The notes under the pieces were generated by a model, which had not been told where the DNA came from, made no database searches, and saw nothing but the letters and a program-made list of their open reading frames with translations. From Streptosporangium sp. NBC_01755 (GTDB lineage: Bacteria > Actinomycetota > Actinomycetes > Streptosporangiales > Streptosporangiaceae): 64,000 nt of DNA. Shown here in pieces: positions 9,956-18,973 of the stretch. Made by a program: the position numbers and the translations under genes. The stretch covers positions 1,116,001 to 1,180,000 of the forward strand of contig NZ_CP109131.1 of the NCBI RefSeq assembly GCF_035917995.1, read 5' to 3'. How positions within the stretch are numbered: position 1 is the first letter of the stretch; each line of letters opens with the position of its first letter.

Positions 9956-9968
9956 ACACTCAGAGTGT
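9956..9968. promoter_or_regulatory. Inverted repeat ACACT-CAG-AGTGT before the sigma gene
   Basis: A perfect 5-3-5 inverted repeat lies in the 60-bp gap between the S8 peptidase and the sigma factor, 12 bp before the GGAGGTG ribosome site. It could be an operator for the sigma-CHAT genes. No promoter boxes were assigned with confidence. Confidence 0.3.
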
Positions 9969-9990
9969 CCTATGTGGCTCGGAGGTGCCG

Positions 9991-10563
9991 GTGAGCGACC
10001 AGCCCACGATCGAGGCCGTCCTGGCCGGCGACCAGGCGGCCTGGGACGCGCTGGTCACCCGCTTCACCGGCCCGCTGTGGTCGGCGGTGCGCGCCTACGA
10101 CCTGAGCCCGGCGGACGCCGCCGACGCGGTGCAGGGCACGTGGCTACGGCTGCTCGAAAGCCTGCACACCATTCGTGACCCGGACCGGATCGGCCCCTGG
10201 CTGTTCACCACTGCCAAGCGCGAGGCGTCCCTGCTCCGCCGGCGGCACCGGGGCGAACGGCTGGTCGCCGACCCGGTGGACACCGGGCACGCGCGTTCCA
10301 CACCGGCCGACGCCGGGCACGTCCACGCCGATCCGGCGCTGGCCGTGCTGACCGCCGACGAGAGCCGCCGTCTGTGGCAGGCCGTCGACGAGATGCACGA
10401 GCCGTGCCGCTCGCTGTTCCGGCTGATGGCCACCGCCCCAGACGCGGGCGTCCACCAGCTGGCCGGGCGCCTGGGCATGCCCAGCGGCAGCTACGGTCCC
10501 ACCCGAGGTCGCTGCCTGAACCGACTACGCACCATGCTCACCACCCGGGAGGCGACACCGTGA
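9991..10563 (+). CDS. Sigma-70 family RNA polymerase sigma factor (ECF-like)
   Basis: The 190-residue protein has sigma region 2 at residues ~10-80 (DAADAVQGTWLRLLESLHTI, GPWLFTTAKREASLLRRR) and a region 4 at ~130-185 ending GPTRGRCLNRLRTML. Regions 1 and 3 are absent, as in ECF sigma factors. The GTG at 9991 is chosen because GGAGGTG lies 4-5 bases upstream; an in-frame GTG at 9952 has no such site. No zinc-binding anti-sigma factor is next to it. The following gene overlaps its stop codon. Sigma factors of this type are found beside CHAT proteins in actinobacteria, and this one may control its own operon. Confidence 0.85.
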   Translation: MSDQPTIEAVLAGDQAAWDALVTRFTGPLWSAVRAYDLSPADAADAVQGTWLRLLESLHTIRDPDRIGPWLFTTAKREASLLRRRHRGERLVADPVDTGHARSTPADAGHVHADPALAVLTADESRRLWQAVDEMHEPCRSLFRLMATAPDAGVHQLAGRLGMPSGSYGPTRGRCLNRLRTMLTTREATP

Positions 10564-11024
10564 CACGACATCCGACGACGATCGACGACGAGTCCCTGAT
10601 AGCCGCGCTGCGCCTGGCCTCCGGGAGCGACCCGGTACCGGCCCAGGTGACGGCCGCCGCCCGTGCGGTCTTCGGTCTGCGACTGCCCGGTGCCACCACG
10701 GCCCGCTCCGTGGTCACGCCCGTACCACAGGGCGTTCGGTCCGCCGAGGGTCCCCGGCTGCTGAAGTTCGTCGCCGCCGAGCTCACGGTGGAGCTGGAGG
10801 TCACCTCCCTGGACGGCCTGGTCGACCTGGCGGGCCAGATCTCCCCCTGCCCCGAGGCGGGCACGCTGGTCGAGATCCGCACGCCGCACCTCACCGAGTC
10901 GCGCGCACTGTCCCCGACGGGCCGGTTCGCCGTCACCGGCCTGCCGCCGGGCTGGTTCAGTGTGGTGTGTCACCGGCCGGAAGATCTCCCGGTGGTCACC
11001 AGCTGGACCCGGATCCGCCCGTAG
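10560..11024 (+). CDS. Small beta-sandwich-like protein of the sigma-CHAT operon
   Basis: The 154-residue product begins at a GTG overlapping the sigma stop codon (GTGA), with GGGAGG 7 bases upstream. Residues ~1-40 (ESLIAALRLASGSDPVP) are helical. The C-terminal half (VKFVAAELTVELEVT, DLAGQISP, GRFAVTGLPPGWFSVVC; the first begins LKFVAAEL in places of the frame) reads like a carboxypeptidase-regulatory or Cna-B-type beta-sandwich. No catalytic motif is visible. Tight coupling to the sigma factor suggests it binds that factor or the CHAT protein, for instance as an anti-sigma factor or adaptor; this is inference only. Confidence 0.7.
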   Translation: MTRHPTTIDDESLIAALRLASGSDPVPAQVTAAARAVFGLRLPGATTARSVVTPVPQGVRSAEGPRLLKFVAAELTVELEVTSLDGLVDLAGQISPCPEAGTLVEIRTPHLTESRALSPTGRFAVTGLPPGWFSVVCHRPEDLPVVTSWTRIRP

Positions 11025-13538
11025 TTGACCTTCGACGAGGCGCTCGCCGCCGCCGAGCACGCGGTCGACCTCTCGGGCAGCGACCCGGCCCGCGCCCTCG
11101 CTCTCGCCCGCACCCTGCTCGCCTCGCTCCCCGCGTCCTGTCCGGGAACGACCGGCCCGACGGGTGATCCGGACGATGGCGGCGCGGTGGCGGACCGGAG
11201 CCCGGGCTGCCGGCACTGCGAGGCGGAGGCGGTGGCGCACCGGGCGCTGGCGGTGGCGGCGCGAGAGCTCGGCGACCTGCCGTTCGCCGAGGAGCGGTTG
11301 CACCGGGCGGTGGAGATCGCGCTGCGGGCCGGGCTGCCGCACCGGGCGGCCCAGGCGCGCCTGTCACTGGTCCACATCCGCACGGAGCTGGGCCACCCGG
11401 AGCAGGCGCTGGCCATCGCCGCGGACGCCGAACCCGGCCTGACCCCGGCCGAGCTGGGCAAGCTCGGCGTGCATCGCGCGATGGCCCTGGCGAGGCTCGG
11501 CCGCTACCGCGAGGCCGTCGCCCACTGCGACCGGGCCGTGGCCGTCCTCGGCGACGACGTCAGGTTCCTGGCCGGGGCGATGCTGAACCGCGGACTCGCC
11601 CGGGTGTTCCTCGGGGAGTTCGAGGCGGCGGAGGCCGACCTGGGCCGGTGCGCGGAGCTGGCGAGAGGCGCGGGCCTCACGCATGTGCTCGCGCTCGCCG
11701 AGGGCAACCTGCCGTTCCTGGCCGCGCGGCGCGGCGACCTGCCCGCCGCCTTCACCGCCTACCGGCGTGCCCAGGACATCCTGCTCGACTACCCGGAGCG
11801 GCTGGCGACGGTCCGCTGTGACCTGGCCGAGGCGCTGGTCACCGCCCACCTGCCCGGCGAGGCGCGAGCGCTGCTGAACATGGCGGTTCCCGAGCTGGCG
11901 GCGGCGGGCGCCGGGGTGGCCCTGGCCGAGGCCCGCCTTCTGCTCGCCAGGGTCGAGCTGCGCACCGGAGATCCGCGCCGCGCCCGGGAGAGCGCGGAGC
12001 TGGCCGCTCACGAGCTGGCCGCGCAGGGGCGAGCGGTCCTGGCACCGCTCGCCGACGAGATCCTGCTGCGGGCCCGGCTCGCACTGGACCCGTCCTCCGC
12101 GAAGCTACCGGCGACGGTGCCGGAGATGCTCGCGTGCGCCGAAGCACTCGATGCCACCGGCCACCTGAACACCTCGGCGGCGCTCAGGCTCAGCGCCGCC
12201 GAGGTCGCGCTCCGGCTGGGTGACCGGCCGTCCACCGACGGCCAGCTGGCCCTCCTCTCCCGCTCGGGTCGCGGGCTGGTCGCCCGCCAGGCGACGGCGC
12301 TGCGGCGGTTCCTGGCCGGCGACCGGCGGGGGGCGTTCGCGGCGGTGCTGGCAGGCCTCGCGGAGGTGGGTTCCGAAACGAAGGCGTTCGAGGACCCGAT
12401 GGTGCGCGCGCACGCCGCCAGGGCGGGTGAGCCGCTGGCCGGGTTCGGGCTGGCCCTCGCCATGCGAACCGGACGAGGCCGCACGGTCCTGGCGTGGGCC
12501 GAGCGGTGGCGGGCGGTCACCGGAGGTGCGGGCCGGCCGCTCGCGCCCTGCCTGGCCGCGCTGCGAGCGGCGCTCGGAGAGTCGGCCCTGGTGGAGTTCG
12601 TCCGCCATGAGGCGGAACTGGTCGCCGTCGCGGTCACCCGGGACCGGGTGACGCTGCGCCGCCTCGGCCCGTTCGCGACCGTCGCCGAGGCCGTCGTCCG
12701 CCTGCGGTACGGGCTACGCAGGGCGCACCTGCTCGATGGAAGGGCTCCCGAGCCCGGTGCGGAGGCCGCGGAGTTGGAACGGCTCCTCTTCCGCCCGCTG
12801 GGCGACCGGCTGGGCGACCGGCCGCTGGTGATCGTGCCGACGGGGACGCTGCACATCCTGCCCTGGCCGCTGCTGCCCATGAACTCCGACCGGCCGGTGA
12901 GCGTGGCGGCCAGTGCCGCCGCCTGGCTGGCCGGCAGGGAGGTGCCGGCCGTGCGGGACGGGCGTGTCGTGGCCGTGGCGGGGCCGGGGCTGCGGTGCTC
13001 GGAGACCGAGGCTCGCATGGTCGGCGAGTGCCACCCGGGGACGGAGCGGGTGGCGGCGCGGCGGGCGGAGGTGATGGCGGCACTGGAGCGGGCGGACGTG
13101 GCGCACCTGGCCGCGCACGGGATGTTCTCCCCGCGCAGCCCGCTGCTGTCGAGCATCGATCTCGACGACGGCCCGCTGATGGCGTACGACCTGCTCCGGC
13201 TGCGCACCCCGCCCTGGCTGGTGGTGCTGTCGGCGTGCGACGCGGGGATGGCGCACGCCCCGGCCGACGGGGCGCCCCTGGGGCTGGCGGGCACGTTCCT
13301 GTCGCTGGGGACACGGTGCGTGGTGGCCAGCCTGGTGCCGGTGCGCGACGAGGAGACGCTGGCTCTGATGACCGTCTTCCACAGGTCGCTGGCCGCCGGC
13401 GCCCCACCCGCGCGGGCACTGGCCACCGCGAGCGGGAAGACCGGTGTGGCGGGCTTCGTCTGCTTCGGGTGCGGGGATCAGCCGGTGGCGCCCGGCCCCG
13501 GGGAATCGGTCATTCGACCGGCCCGCGACCCGGCGTAG
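11025..13538 (+). CDS. TPR-CHAT protein (caspase-like peptidase with tetratricopeptide repeats)
   Basis: The 837-residue protein has Ala/Leu-rich TPR helices from ~65 to ~400 (e.g. AHRALAVAARELGDLPFAEE), an intermediate helical region, and a C-terminal CHAT domain from ~580. The caspase-type dyad is visible as His698 in HLAAHGMFS and Cys738 in VVLSACDAGM, followed by GTFLSLGTRCVVASLVPV. It appears to start at a TTG directly abutting the preceding stop codon (TAGTTG), implying translational coupling; no strong ribosome site is present. CHAT domains are known in bacterial immunity and signalling peptidases, for example in Craspase and with gasdermins. Its substrate here is unknown; the sigma partner or the S8 enzyme are candidates. 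Confidence 0.85.
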   Translation: MTFDEALAAAEHAVDLSGSDPARALALARTLLASLPASCPGTTGPTGDPDDGGAVADRSPGCRHCEAEAVAHRALAVAARELGDLPFAEERLHRAVEIALRAGLPHRAAQARLSLVHIRTELGHPEQALAIAADAEPGLTPAELGKLGVHRAMALARLGRYREAVAHCDRAVAVLGDDVRFLAGAMLNRGLARVFLGEFEAAEADLGRCAELARGAGLTHVLALAEGNLPFLAARRGDLPAAFTAYRRAQDILLDYPERLATVRCDLAEALVTAHLPGEARALLNMAVPELAAAGAGVALAEARLLLARVELRTGDPRRARESAELAAHELAAQGRAVLAPLADEILLRARLALDPSSAKLPATVPEMLACAEALDATGHLNTSAALRLSAAEVALRLGDRPSTDGQLALLSRSGRGLVARQATALRRFLAGDRRGAFAAVLAGLAEVGSETKAFEDPMVRAHAARAGEPLAGFGLALAMRTGRGRTVLAWAERWRAVTGGAGRPLAPCLAALRAALGESALVEFVRHEAELVAVAVTRDRVTLRRLGPFATVAEAVVRLRYGLRRAHLLDGRAPEPGAEAAELERLLFRPLGDRLGDRPLVIVPTGTLHILPWPLLPMNSDRPVSVAASAAAWLAGREVPAVRDGRVVAVAGPGLRCSETEARMVGECHPGTERVAARRAEVMAALERADVAHLAAHGMFSPRSPLLSSIDLDDGPLMAYDLLRLRTPPWLVVLSACDAGMAHAPADGAPLGLAGTFLSLGTRCVVASLVPVRDEETLALMTVFHRSLAAGAPPARALATASGKTGVAGFVCFGCGDQPVAPGPGESVIRPARDPA

Positions 13539-13547
13539 GGCGCGGGC

Positions 13548-14663
13548 TCATCTGGTGCTCACCTCCAGGAGGGGAACGTGCTGCTCGGCGGGTGTCAGCG
13601 AGCCGTGACAGCCGACGAAGGCCGCCTCCTGCGGTTCGGCGACCGAGGCGACGATGGCGCAGTCGGTGTACGGAACGGCGAGGACGTCGCCGATCCTGGG
13701 CAGCCATTCGGAGCGGACCCTGGGGCCGAACCAGCCGGATTCGACCGCCTCCTGGCGGGATGCCACCCAGGCCTTTCCCGCGAGGATGTCACGCCAGGTG
13801 TCGAGTACCGCTTCCGCGGCGCCGGGGACGGTGTAAACGTGACGGGCCCTGGCCTCCCCACCGAGCAGGGCGACGCCCTCGCGCAGCACGCCGATCGTGT
13901 CGACGTCGACACGATCGGTGACGTTGACCATGCCGTGGTCGGCGGTGACGTACATCGCCGAGCCGGGCGGGAGCGTCTCGGCCAGCCGCTCGGCCATCCG
14001 GTCGACCAGGGCGAGCTGGTCGAGCCAGGCCGGGGAGCCCCAGCCGGTCCGGTGGCCGACGGAGTCGAGGTCTCCGTAGTAGACCGAGACGTGGGCGCGG
14101 GGCTCGGCCAGCGCGTGGCGGACCCCGGCGATCCGGTCGTCGACCTCGTCGGCACCGACGAAGCGCACGCCCCGGTAGACGGCCCTGTTGAAACCGGTGG
14201 TCTCGAACCTGGCCGGGCCGACGTAGCTGACCGGGATGTCGGCCGCCGCCGCACGTTCGTACACGGTCGGGGTGGGCTGCCAGTCGCCGGGGTCGACGAG
14301 GGGGCCCTTGGCGGTCCAGCGCAGGCAGTTGAGCATGTAGCCGGCGCCGGGCACGGCGAGCTGGTAGCCGAGCATGCCGTGCTCGCCCGGTGGCAGACCG
14401 GTGCCGAGTGTGCCCAGGCTGGTCACGGTTGTGGCTGGGAAGCCCGCGGTCAGCACCCTGCCGAGCCTGGCGGACAGGAACGGCGCGGTCAGTGGGTGGG
14501 CGGCGAGCAGTTCGGCGCCCATGCCGTCGACGAGGAACAGCAGGACCCGCTCTGCCGGGGCGAGGCCCAGCGGGTTGTCGCCGTCCATCCCGACCGAGGC
14601 GAGCAACGAGGACGACAGGTCCGCGAGCGAGGCCGTCCCGTAGGCGGGGACCAGAGGGATCAC
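13548..14663 (-). CDS. Alkaline phosphatase / nucleotide pyrophosphatase-phosphodiesterase superfamily enzyme
   Basis: The 371-residue protein has the NPP-type metal centre: Asp46 in LFLVDGMGAE, the nucleophile Thr79 in FPATTVTSLGTLGTG, PPGEHGMLGY, YYGDLDSVGHRTG and VTADHGMVNV. This fits a two-zinc phosphodiesterase or phosphatase. The GTG at 14663 overlaps the stop of the upstream DUF5998 gene (GTGA), which fixes the start and implies coupling; a much longer open frame upstream is only antisense or out-of-frame coding. No signal peptide is seen. The substrate cannot be deduced. It converges on the CHAT gene with only 9 bp between stops. Confidence 0.85.
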   Translation of the reverse strand: MIPLVPAYGTASLADLSSSLLASVGMDGDNPLGLAPAERVLLFLVDGMGAELLAAHPLTAPFLSARLGRVLTAGFPATTVTSLGTLGTGLPPGEHGMLGYQLAVPGAGYMLNCLRWTAKGPLVDPGDWQPTPTVYERAAAADIPVSYVGPARFETTGFNRAVYRGVRFVGADEVDDRIAGVRHALAEPRAHVSVYYGDLDSVGHRTGWGSPAWLDQLALVDRMAERLAETLPPGSAMYVTADHGMVNVTDRVDVDTIGVLREGVALLGGEARARHVYTVPGAAEAVLDTWRDILAGKAWVASRQEAVESGWFGPRVRSEWLPRIGDVLAVPYTDCAIVASVAEPQEAAFVGCHGSLTPAEQHVPLLEVSTR

Positions 14664-15250
14664 GAGGCGGTGCGGGCGGTGGCCTCCGACAGTGCCTTGG
14701 CGAAGGCCAGCACATGGGAGACGGCCTCTGGTCCGTCGGCCGCCTCGCTCACCCGCAGGGAGAGATCGTCGGCCGTGATGGCGCCGGTGTATCCGTGGTC
14801 GGCCTCGCAGTTCTCGTCGCCGCAGGTGGCCGGCTCCAGGTCGACGTGGGAGATGGCGCCCCAGCCGATCGTGAGCGTGACCTCCGTGGGCGGCACGCCC
14901 GGAACGTAGGAGGCGGGGTCGGGGACGACTCTGGTGACCGCGACCGACTGGATCCGGCTGAGGCGCACGGCCTCGGTGGTCGTGGAGGCGTGTGACGCCG
15001 ACACCCCCTCCACGGGCGGGTGCTCGTCGGTGTGGCAGACGAGTAGCCGGGTGGGGGAGAGCACCAGCACCGTGACGTGCCTGCGCACCTCCATGGCCGG
15101 GTCGAAGGTGGCCTCGTGATGCACGACGTAGGCGCCCACCTGCTCCTTGCCGAGCGCGGAATCGACCGCGTCGGCGACCAGATCGGGATAGTAGCCACTG
15201 CGGTCGATGGCGTCGCGCAGGCCGGCGGACGAGAGTCGGGTTTCCCTCAT
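14660..15250 (-). CDS. DUF5998 family protein
   Basis: The 196-residue protein matches the actinobacterial DUF5998 family: RDAIDRSGYYPDLVADAVDSAL, VHHEATFDPAMEVRRHVTVL, TIGWGAISHVDLEPA and CGDENCEADHGYTG. The ATG at 15250 is favoured over one at 15286 because AGGA lies about 7 bases before it. The CxxxxC segment and acidic surface could bind metal, but no activity is established for the family. It is coupled to the following phosphatase gene, and the pair appears to be an operon. Confidence 0.8.
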   Translation of the reverse strand: MRETRLSSAGLRDAIDRSGYYPDLVADAVDSALGKEQVGAYVVHHEATFDPAMEVRRHVTVLVLSPTRLLVCHTDEHPPVEGVSASHASTTTEAVRLSRIQSVAVTRVVPDPASYVPGVPPTEVTLTIGWGAISHVDLEPATCGDENCEADHGYTGAITADDLSLRVSEAADGPEAVSHVLAFAKALSEATARTAS

Positions 15251-15486
15251 GGGTCCATCCTGCCCTGTCCGGGGCAGCGCTTTCACCGGGAGCGCGCCCC
15301 CTTTGGCAGGTGGTGCAAATCGTGATCCGGCCCGCGACGGTCTTTTCCGGCCGCGAAAGCGTCACCGGAAGCGCCCGGTGTCCGGTTCCGGTCCGTGACT
15401 TTTACCTCCGTTTGGTTTGACGTGATCTTTTCTGGGCTACCGGGAGCAGTGGTGGTCCGGAACCCGGAATCCAGGGATGAGGAGAT

Positions 15487-16041
15487 ATGGCCGATGAACG
15501 TCCAGATTCGCCGGAGCGGGCCGGGATGGCCCTCGCGGTGACCATCGCGGCCACCGTGGCGGTGACCGTCACGACCACTGTGGCGGCCATCGCCGCCGCC
15601 ACCGCACCGCCCGCCCTCGGAGCGCGACTCCCCGCCGACCTGATCCTCACCACGGTCCACGACGGCCCCTTCGAGGCCGGTGGCACCGGCACCTTCTCCA
15701 TAGACGTCACCGCCGACCCCGCCTCCATCGGGATCGGATACCCGACCGAGGTCACCTACTACTTCCCCGCGGACCTGACCCCGGTACGGGCCTCGGGCGC
15801 GGGCTGGAGATGCCGGACAACGCCCAGGAGCGTCGACTGCGAAACGCGTGACCTGGCCTCTCCCGGCTTCCAGCTGCCCCGGATCACGATCGGCGTGACC
15901 GTGGCGAGGGACGCCACCGGCACGCTGACCGCCTCCGGCAGGGCCGTCGAGGCCGTGGCCGTCCCCACCGGGACCGGCCACGCGTCCGACACCGTCGCCA
16001 GCACGGTCCAGATCCTCCCTGCGGCGACGTCCGCGACCTGA
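15487..16041 (+). CDS. Secreted or membrane-anchored beta-rich hypothetical protein
   Basis: The 184-residue product has one hydrophobic segment at residues ~13-43 (ALAVTIAATVAVTVTTTV onward), either an uncleaved anchor or a signal peptide. An extracellular ~130-residue beta-rich domain follows (GTGTFSIDVTADPAS, RCRTTPRSVDCETRD, VTVARDATGTLTASG), resembling the DUF11-like domains of actinobacterial surface proteins. Cys residues in WRCRTTPRSVDCET could form a disulfide. GAGGAG ends two bases before the ATG, which is unusually close, so a start at the internal ATG at 15526 is possible. Function is not recognised. Confidence 0.65.
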   Translation: MADERPDSPERAGMALAVTIAATVAVTVTTTVAAIAAATAPPALGARLPADLILTTVHDGPFEAGGTGTFSIDVTADPASIGIGYPTEVTYYFPADLTPVRASGAGWRCRTTPRSVDCETRDLASPGFQLPRITIGVTVARDATGTLTASGRAVEAVAVPTGTGHASDTVASTVQILPAATSAT

Positions 16042-16147
16042 CAGGACATGCCGGGTACGCCGGGCGGGAACGTTCACCCGGCGGGATGCCCCGCGCTCTC
16101 CGGCCGTGGACCCGGCCGGGCGGCGCGGACCACGGGAGAGGTCCGCG

Positions 16148-18766
16148 TCAGCCGAGGCGCCGGGGGCCGTCGTCGGGGCGCGGGCCCTCGTGGTCGCGGA
16201 GCACGACCCGGGCGCCCAGCACGGTCACCCCGGACTGCCCCACCAGCACCGGGTCGAGAGTGAGCCGTGCCACCTCCGGGAGATCGTCCGCCAGCCGTCC
16301 GAGGCGGATCAGCAGGTCCTCCAGCGCCTCGACCGCGACCGGCGGGTAGCCGTACTCGCCGAGGAGCAGGGGGGCGGCGCGCGGCGACCTCACCAGTGCC
16401 GCCGCGTCCTCACGGGTCAGCGGGGCCAGCCGGTACGCCTCGTCGTGCAGCAGCCGCGCGGTGATCTCACCGAGCCCGAAGGAGACGACCGCGCCGAAGG
16501 CGGGGTCGTCCATCACCCCGGCCACGGTCGGCACCGCGGGCTGCGGGGCCATGCGCTGCACCGCGAGCACGGCCCCGGGTTCGAGTTGGCGCGTCAGGTC
16601 GGCGTAGGCGTCACGTACCCCGTCGGGTCCCGACAACCCCAGACGCACGGTCCCCGCATGCTTGGCCGCCTCGGACCCCTCGGCCTTCAGCACGACCGGC
16701 CAGCCGAGCCTCGTCGCGGCGTCGACGGCCTCCTGGGGCGATCCCACCGTCTCCGACGGCCAGACCTCCACCCCGTAGCGGGCGAGCAGCCGCGAGGCGT
16801 CGATCTCGGCCGGGGCGTCGCCCAGCCCGGCGAGCACGAGGCTCCGTGCCGCGCCGGTGTCGACGCCCTCGATCTCCTCGGGCACCCCTGCGGGCTGCTC
16901 CAGCCAGCGCGCGTGCCGCACGACGTGGGCGAGCGCGCGGACCGCCTCCTCGGGCGCGGTGTACGAGGGGATGGAGCCTCGCTCGGGAGTGGTGCCGACC
17001 CGCAGTTCCCCGAGCATGCCGATCTTGCCTTCGAACGTGGCCAGCACCGGTTTGCCGCAGTCGCGAGAGACGCGCAGCAGCTCGGCGCCGACCTCTTCGG
17101 CGTTGCCGGGGATGGGCGGCATGTAGATCGCCACCACGGCGTCCACGTCCGGGAGCACCGAGGCCAGGGCCGCACCGAACTCGGCGGCGCCCGCCCGCGC
17201 GCCGAGGTTGACCGATGGCCTGGGCTCCAGGCCGACCCGCGCGCAGGCGTCGGCGGCCAGCAGCGCCATCGCGTCGGAGTTGCTGACCAGACCGACCCTG
17301 GGCCCGGCGGGCAGCGGCTGGTAGGCCAGCAGCTGCGCCACGTCGAACTGCTGGATCAGGTCGTCCACCCTGATCACCCCCGCCTGCTCGAACAGCGCGC
17401 TGAGCGCGGGGTCCGGCAGGCCGAGCACGGGCGCGGCGTGACCCGTGGGCACGCCCTGGGTGGTGCCGCCGCTCTTGACGACCACGATCGGCTTGCGGCG
17501 CGAGATGCGCCGCGCGAGGCGGGCGAACTTGCGGGGGTTTCCCAGCGACTCCAGGTAGAGCAGGATCACGTCGGTCCGCGGATCCTCCTCCCAGTACTGG
17601 AGCAGGTCGTTGCCCGACACGTCGGCGCGGTTGCCCGCGGAGACGAACGAGGAGATGCCCATGCCCCGCTGGGCCACCCGCTGCAGCAGCGCGGCGCCCA
17701 GGGCTCCGGACTGGCTGAAGAAGCCGACCCTGCCGCGCCCGGGGAGGGTGGCGGCGAGCGTGGCGTTCAGCCGCACCGATGGGTCGGTATTGGCGATGCC
17801 GAGGCAGTTGGGGCCGACGACCCGCAGGCCGTACGCGCGGGCGATGCGCACCATCTCGTCCTGCCTGGCCCGCCCCTCGGGGCCGGCCTCGCCGAACCCG
17901 GAGGAGACCACGATCAGCCCGCGCACCCCCTTCTCCGCGCACTCCTTGACCACGTCGATCACCCCGTCGGCGGGTACGGCGAGAACGGCGAGGTCCACCT
18001 CCCCGTCGATGGCCGTCACACTCGGGTAGGCCCGCACCCCGGCCACGGCCCGCACCTCGCGGTGCACGGGGTAGACCGGACCGGTGAAATCGGCGCCGAG
18101 CAGGTTGCGCAGCACGGTCTGGCCGACGCCGCCCGGCTCGCGCCCCGCCCCGACGACCGCCACCGAGCCAGGCGAGAGCAGGCGCTCGATCGAGCGGGAC
18201 TCGGCGCGGTGCTCGCGGGCGGTGGTCACCTCCTGGGCGGTCTCGGTCGGGGTGAGGTCGAGGGTCATCCGGACCACGCCGTCGGCGAAACTACTCTGCG
18301 CGGTGTAGCCGACCTGTTTGAGGACGCCCATCATCTTCTGGTTGGCGGGCAGCACGTCGGCGACGAAGCAGGCGATCCCCCGCTCCCTGGCGGTGGCCGC
18401 CAGGTGTTCGAGGAGCACCGAGGCGACCCCCCGGCCCTGGTGGGCGTCCTCGACGAGGAAGGCGACCTCCGCCTCGCCGGGTTCGATCCGGTCGTAGCTG
18501 ATGACCGCCACCATCTCGGCGCCGATCGTGGCGATCAACGCCACGCGGTCCACGTAGTCGACGTTGGTGAACCAGGTGATCTCCCGATCCGACAGCCGCG
18601 GCCGGGGACTGAAGAAGCGGAAGTAGATCGACTCGTTGGACAGCCGGCCGTAGAAGGAACGCAACCGGTCGGCGTCGGCGGGCCGAATCGGGCGTACATG
18701 GGCGGTGCCGCCGTCCGACAGGACGACGTCCGCCTCCCAGTGGGCAGGGTACTGAGCAGCCTCCAC
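16148..18766 (-). CDS. GNAT acetyltransferase fused to ADP-forming acyl-CoA-synthetase-like domains (PatA-type)
   Basis: The 872-residue protein has an N-terminal GNAT domain (~20-170; acetyl-CoA motif EDAHQGRGVASVLL). It then has a CoA-binding Rossmann domain (SVAVVGAGREPGGVG), a succinyl-CoA-ligase-like region (GPNCLGIANT, FFSQSGALGAALL) and a C-terminal ATP-grasp-like region (WPVVLKAEGSEAAKHAG). The order GNAT-first is the reverse of enterobacterial Pat/PatZ and matches actinomycete protein acetyltransferases that modify acyl-CoA synthetases. The GTG at 18766 is chosen at VEAAQYPAHWEADV; a longer frame to 18859 adds an atypical N-terminus and neither start has a clear ribosome site. It is divergent from the PfkB gene. 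Confidence 0.82.
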   Translation of the reverse strand: MEAAQYPAHWEADVVLSDGGTAHVRPIRPADADRLRSFYGRLSNESIYFRFFSPRPRLSDREITWFTNVDYVDRVALIATIGAEMVAVISYDRIEPGEAEVAFLVEDAHQGRGVASVLLEHLAATARERGIACFVADVLPANQKMMGVLKQVGYTAQSSFADGVVRMTLDLTPTETAQEVTTAREHRAESRSIERLLSPGSVAVVGAGREPGGVGQTVLRNLLGADFTGPVYPVHREVRAVAGVRAYPSVTAIDGEVDLAVLAVPADGVIDVVKECAEKGVRGLIVVSSGFGEAGPEGRARQDEMVRIARAYGLRVVGPNCLGIANTDPSVRLNATLAATLPGRGRVGFFSQSGALGAALLQRVAQRGMGISSFVSAGNRADVSGNDLLQYWEEDPRTDVILLYLESLGNPRKFARLARRISRRKPIVVVKSGGTTQGVPTGHAAPVLGLPDPALSALFEQAGVIRVDDLIQQFDVAQLLAYQPLPAGPRVGLVSNSDAMALLAADACARVGLEPRPSVNLGARAGAAEFGAALASVLPDVDAVVAIYMPPIPGNAEEVGAELLRVSRDCGKPVLATFEGKIGMLGELRVGTTPERGSIPSYTAPEEAVRALAHVVRHARWLEQPAGVPEEIEGVDTGAARSLVLAGLGDAPAEIDASRLLARYGVEVWPSETVGSPQEAVDAATRLGWPVVLKAEGSEAAKHAGTVRLGLSGPDGVRDAYADLTRQLEPGAVLAVQRMAPQPAVPTVAGVMDDPAFGAVVSFGLGEITARLLHDEAYRLAPLTREDAAALVRSPRAAPLLLGEYGYPPVAVEALEDLLIRLGRLADDLPEVARLTLDPVLVGQSGVTVLGARVVLRDHEGPRPDDGPRRLG

Positions 18767-18973
18767 AGCCCCGAGAGTAGACGCGAATCTCACAAGACGG
18801 ACCAGCGGCACGAATTCACGCAACGCTTGTGCATCGACTATGGTCCGGTGTCTGGTCAAGACCCCATAGCCTGGCCGGAAGCTGTTAAGTTTTTCGCGGC
18901 TAGAGGTCTAGAGGTACGGCTTGAAGCACGGCCAGAGGCACGTCGGCATCGAAGGCAGCAAGGTGGTGACATC

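Noticed and set aside
16106..18970. A very long open frame on the plus strand running through 16.1-19.0 kb into the PfkB gene
   Set aside because: It is antisense to the 872-residue acyltransferase gene; only the part from 18974 has family features and a ribosome site. Long false frames are expected in DNA with G/C third positions.
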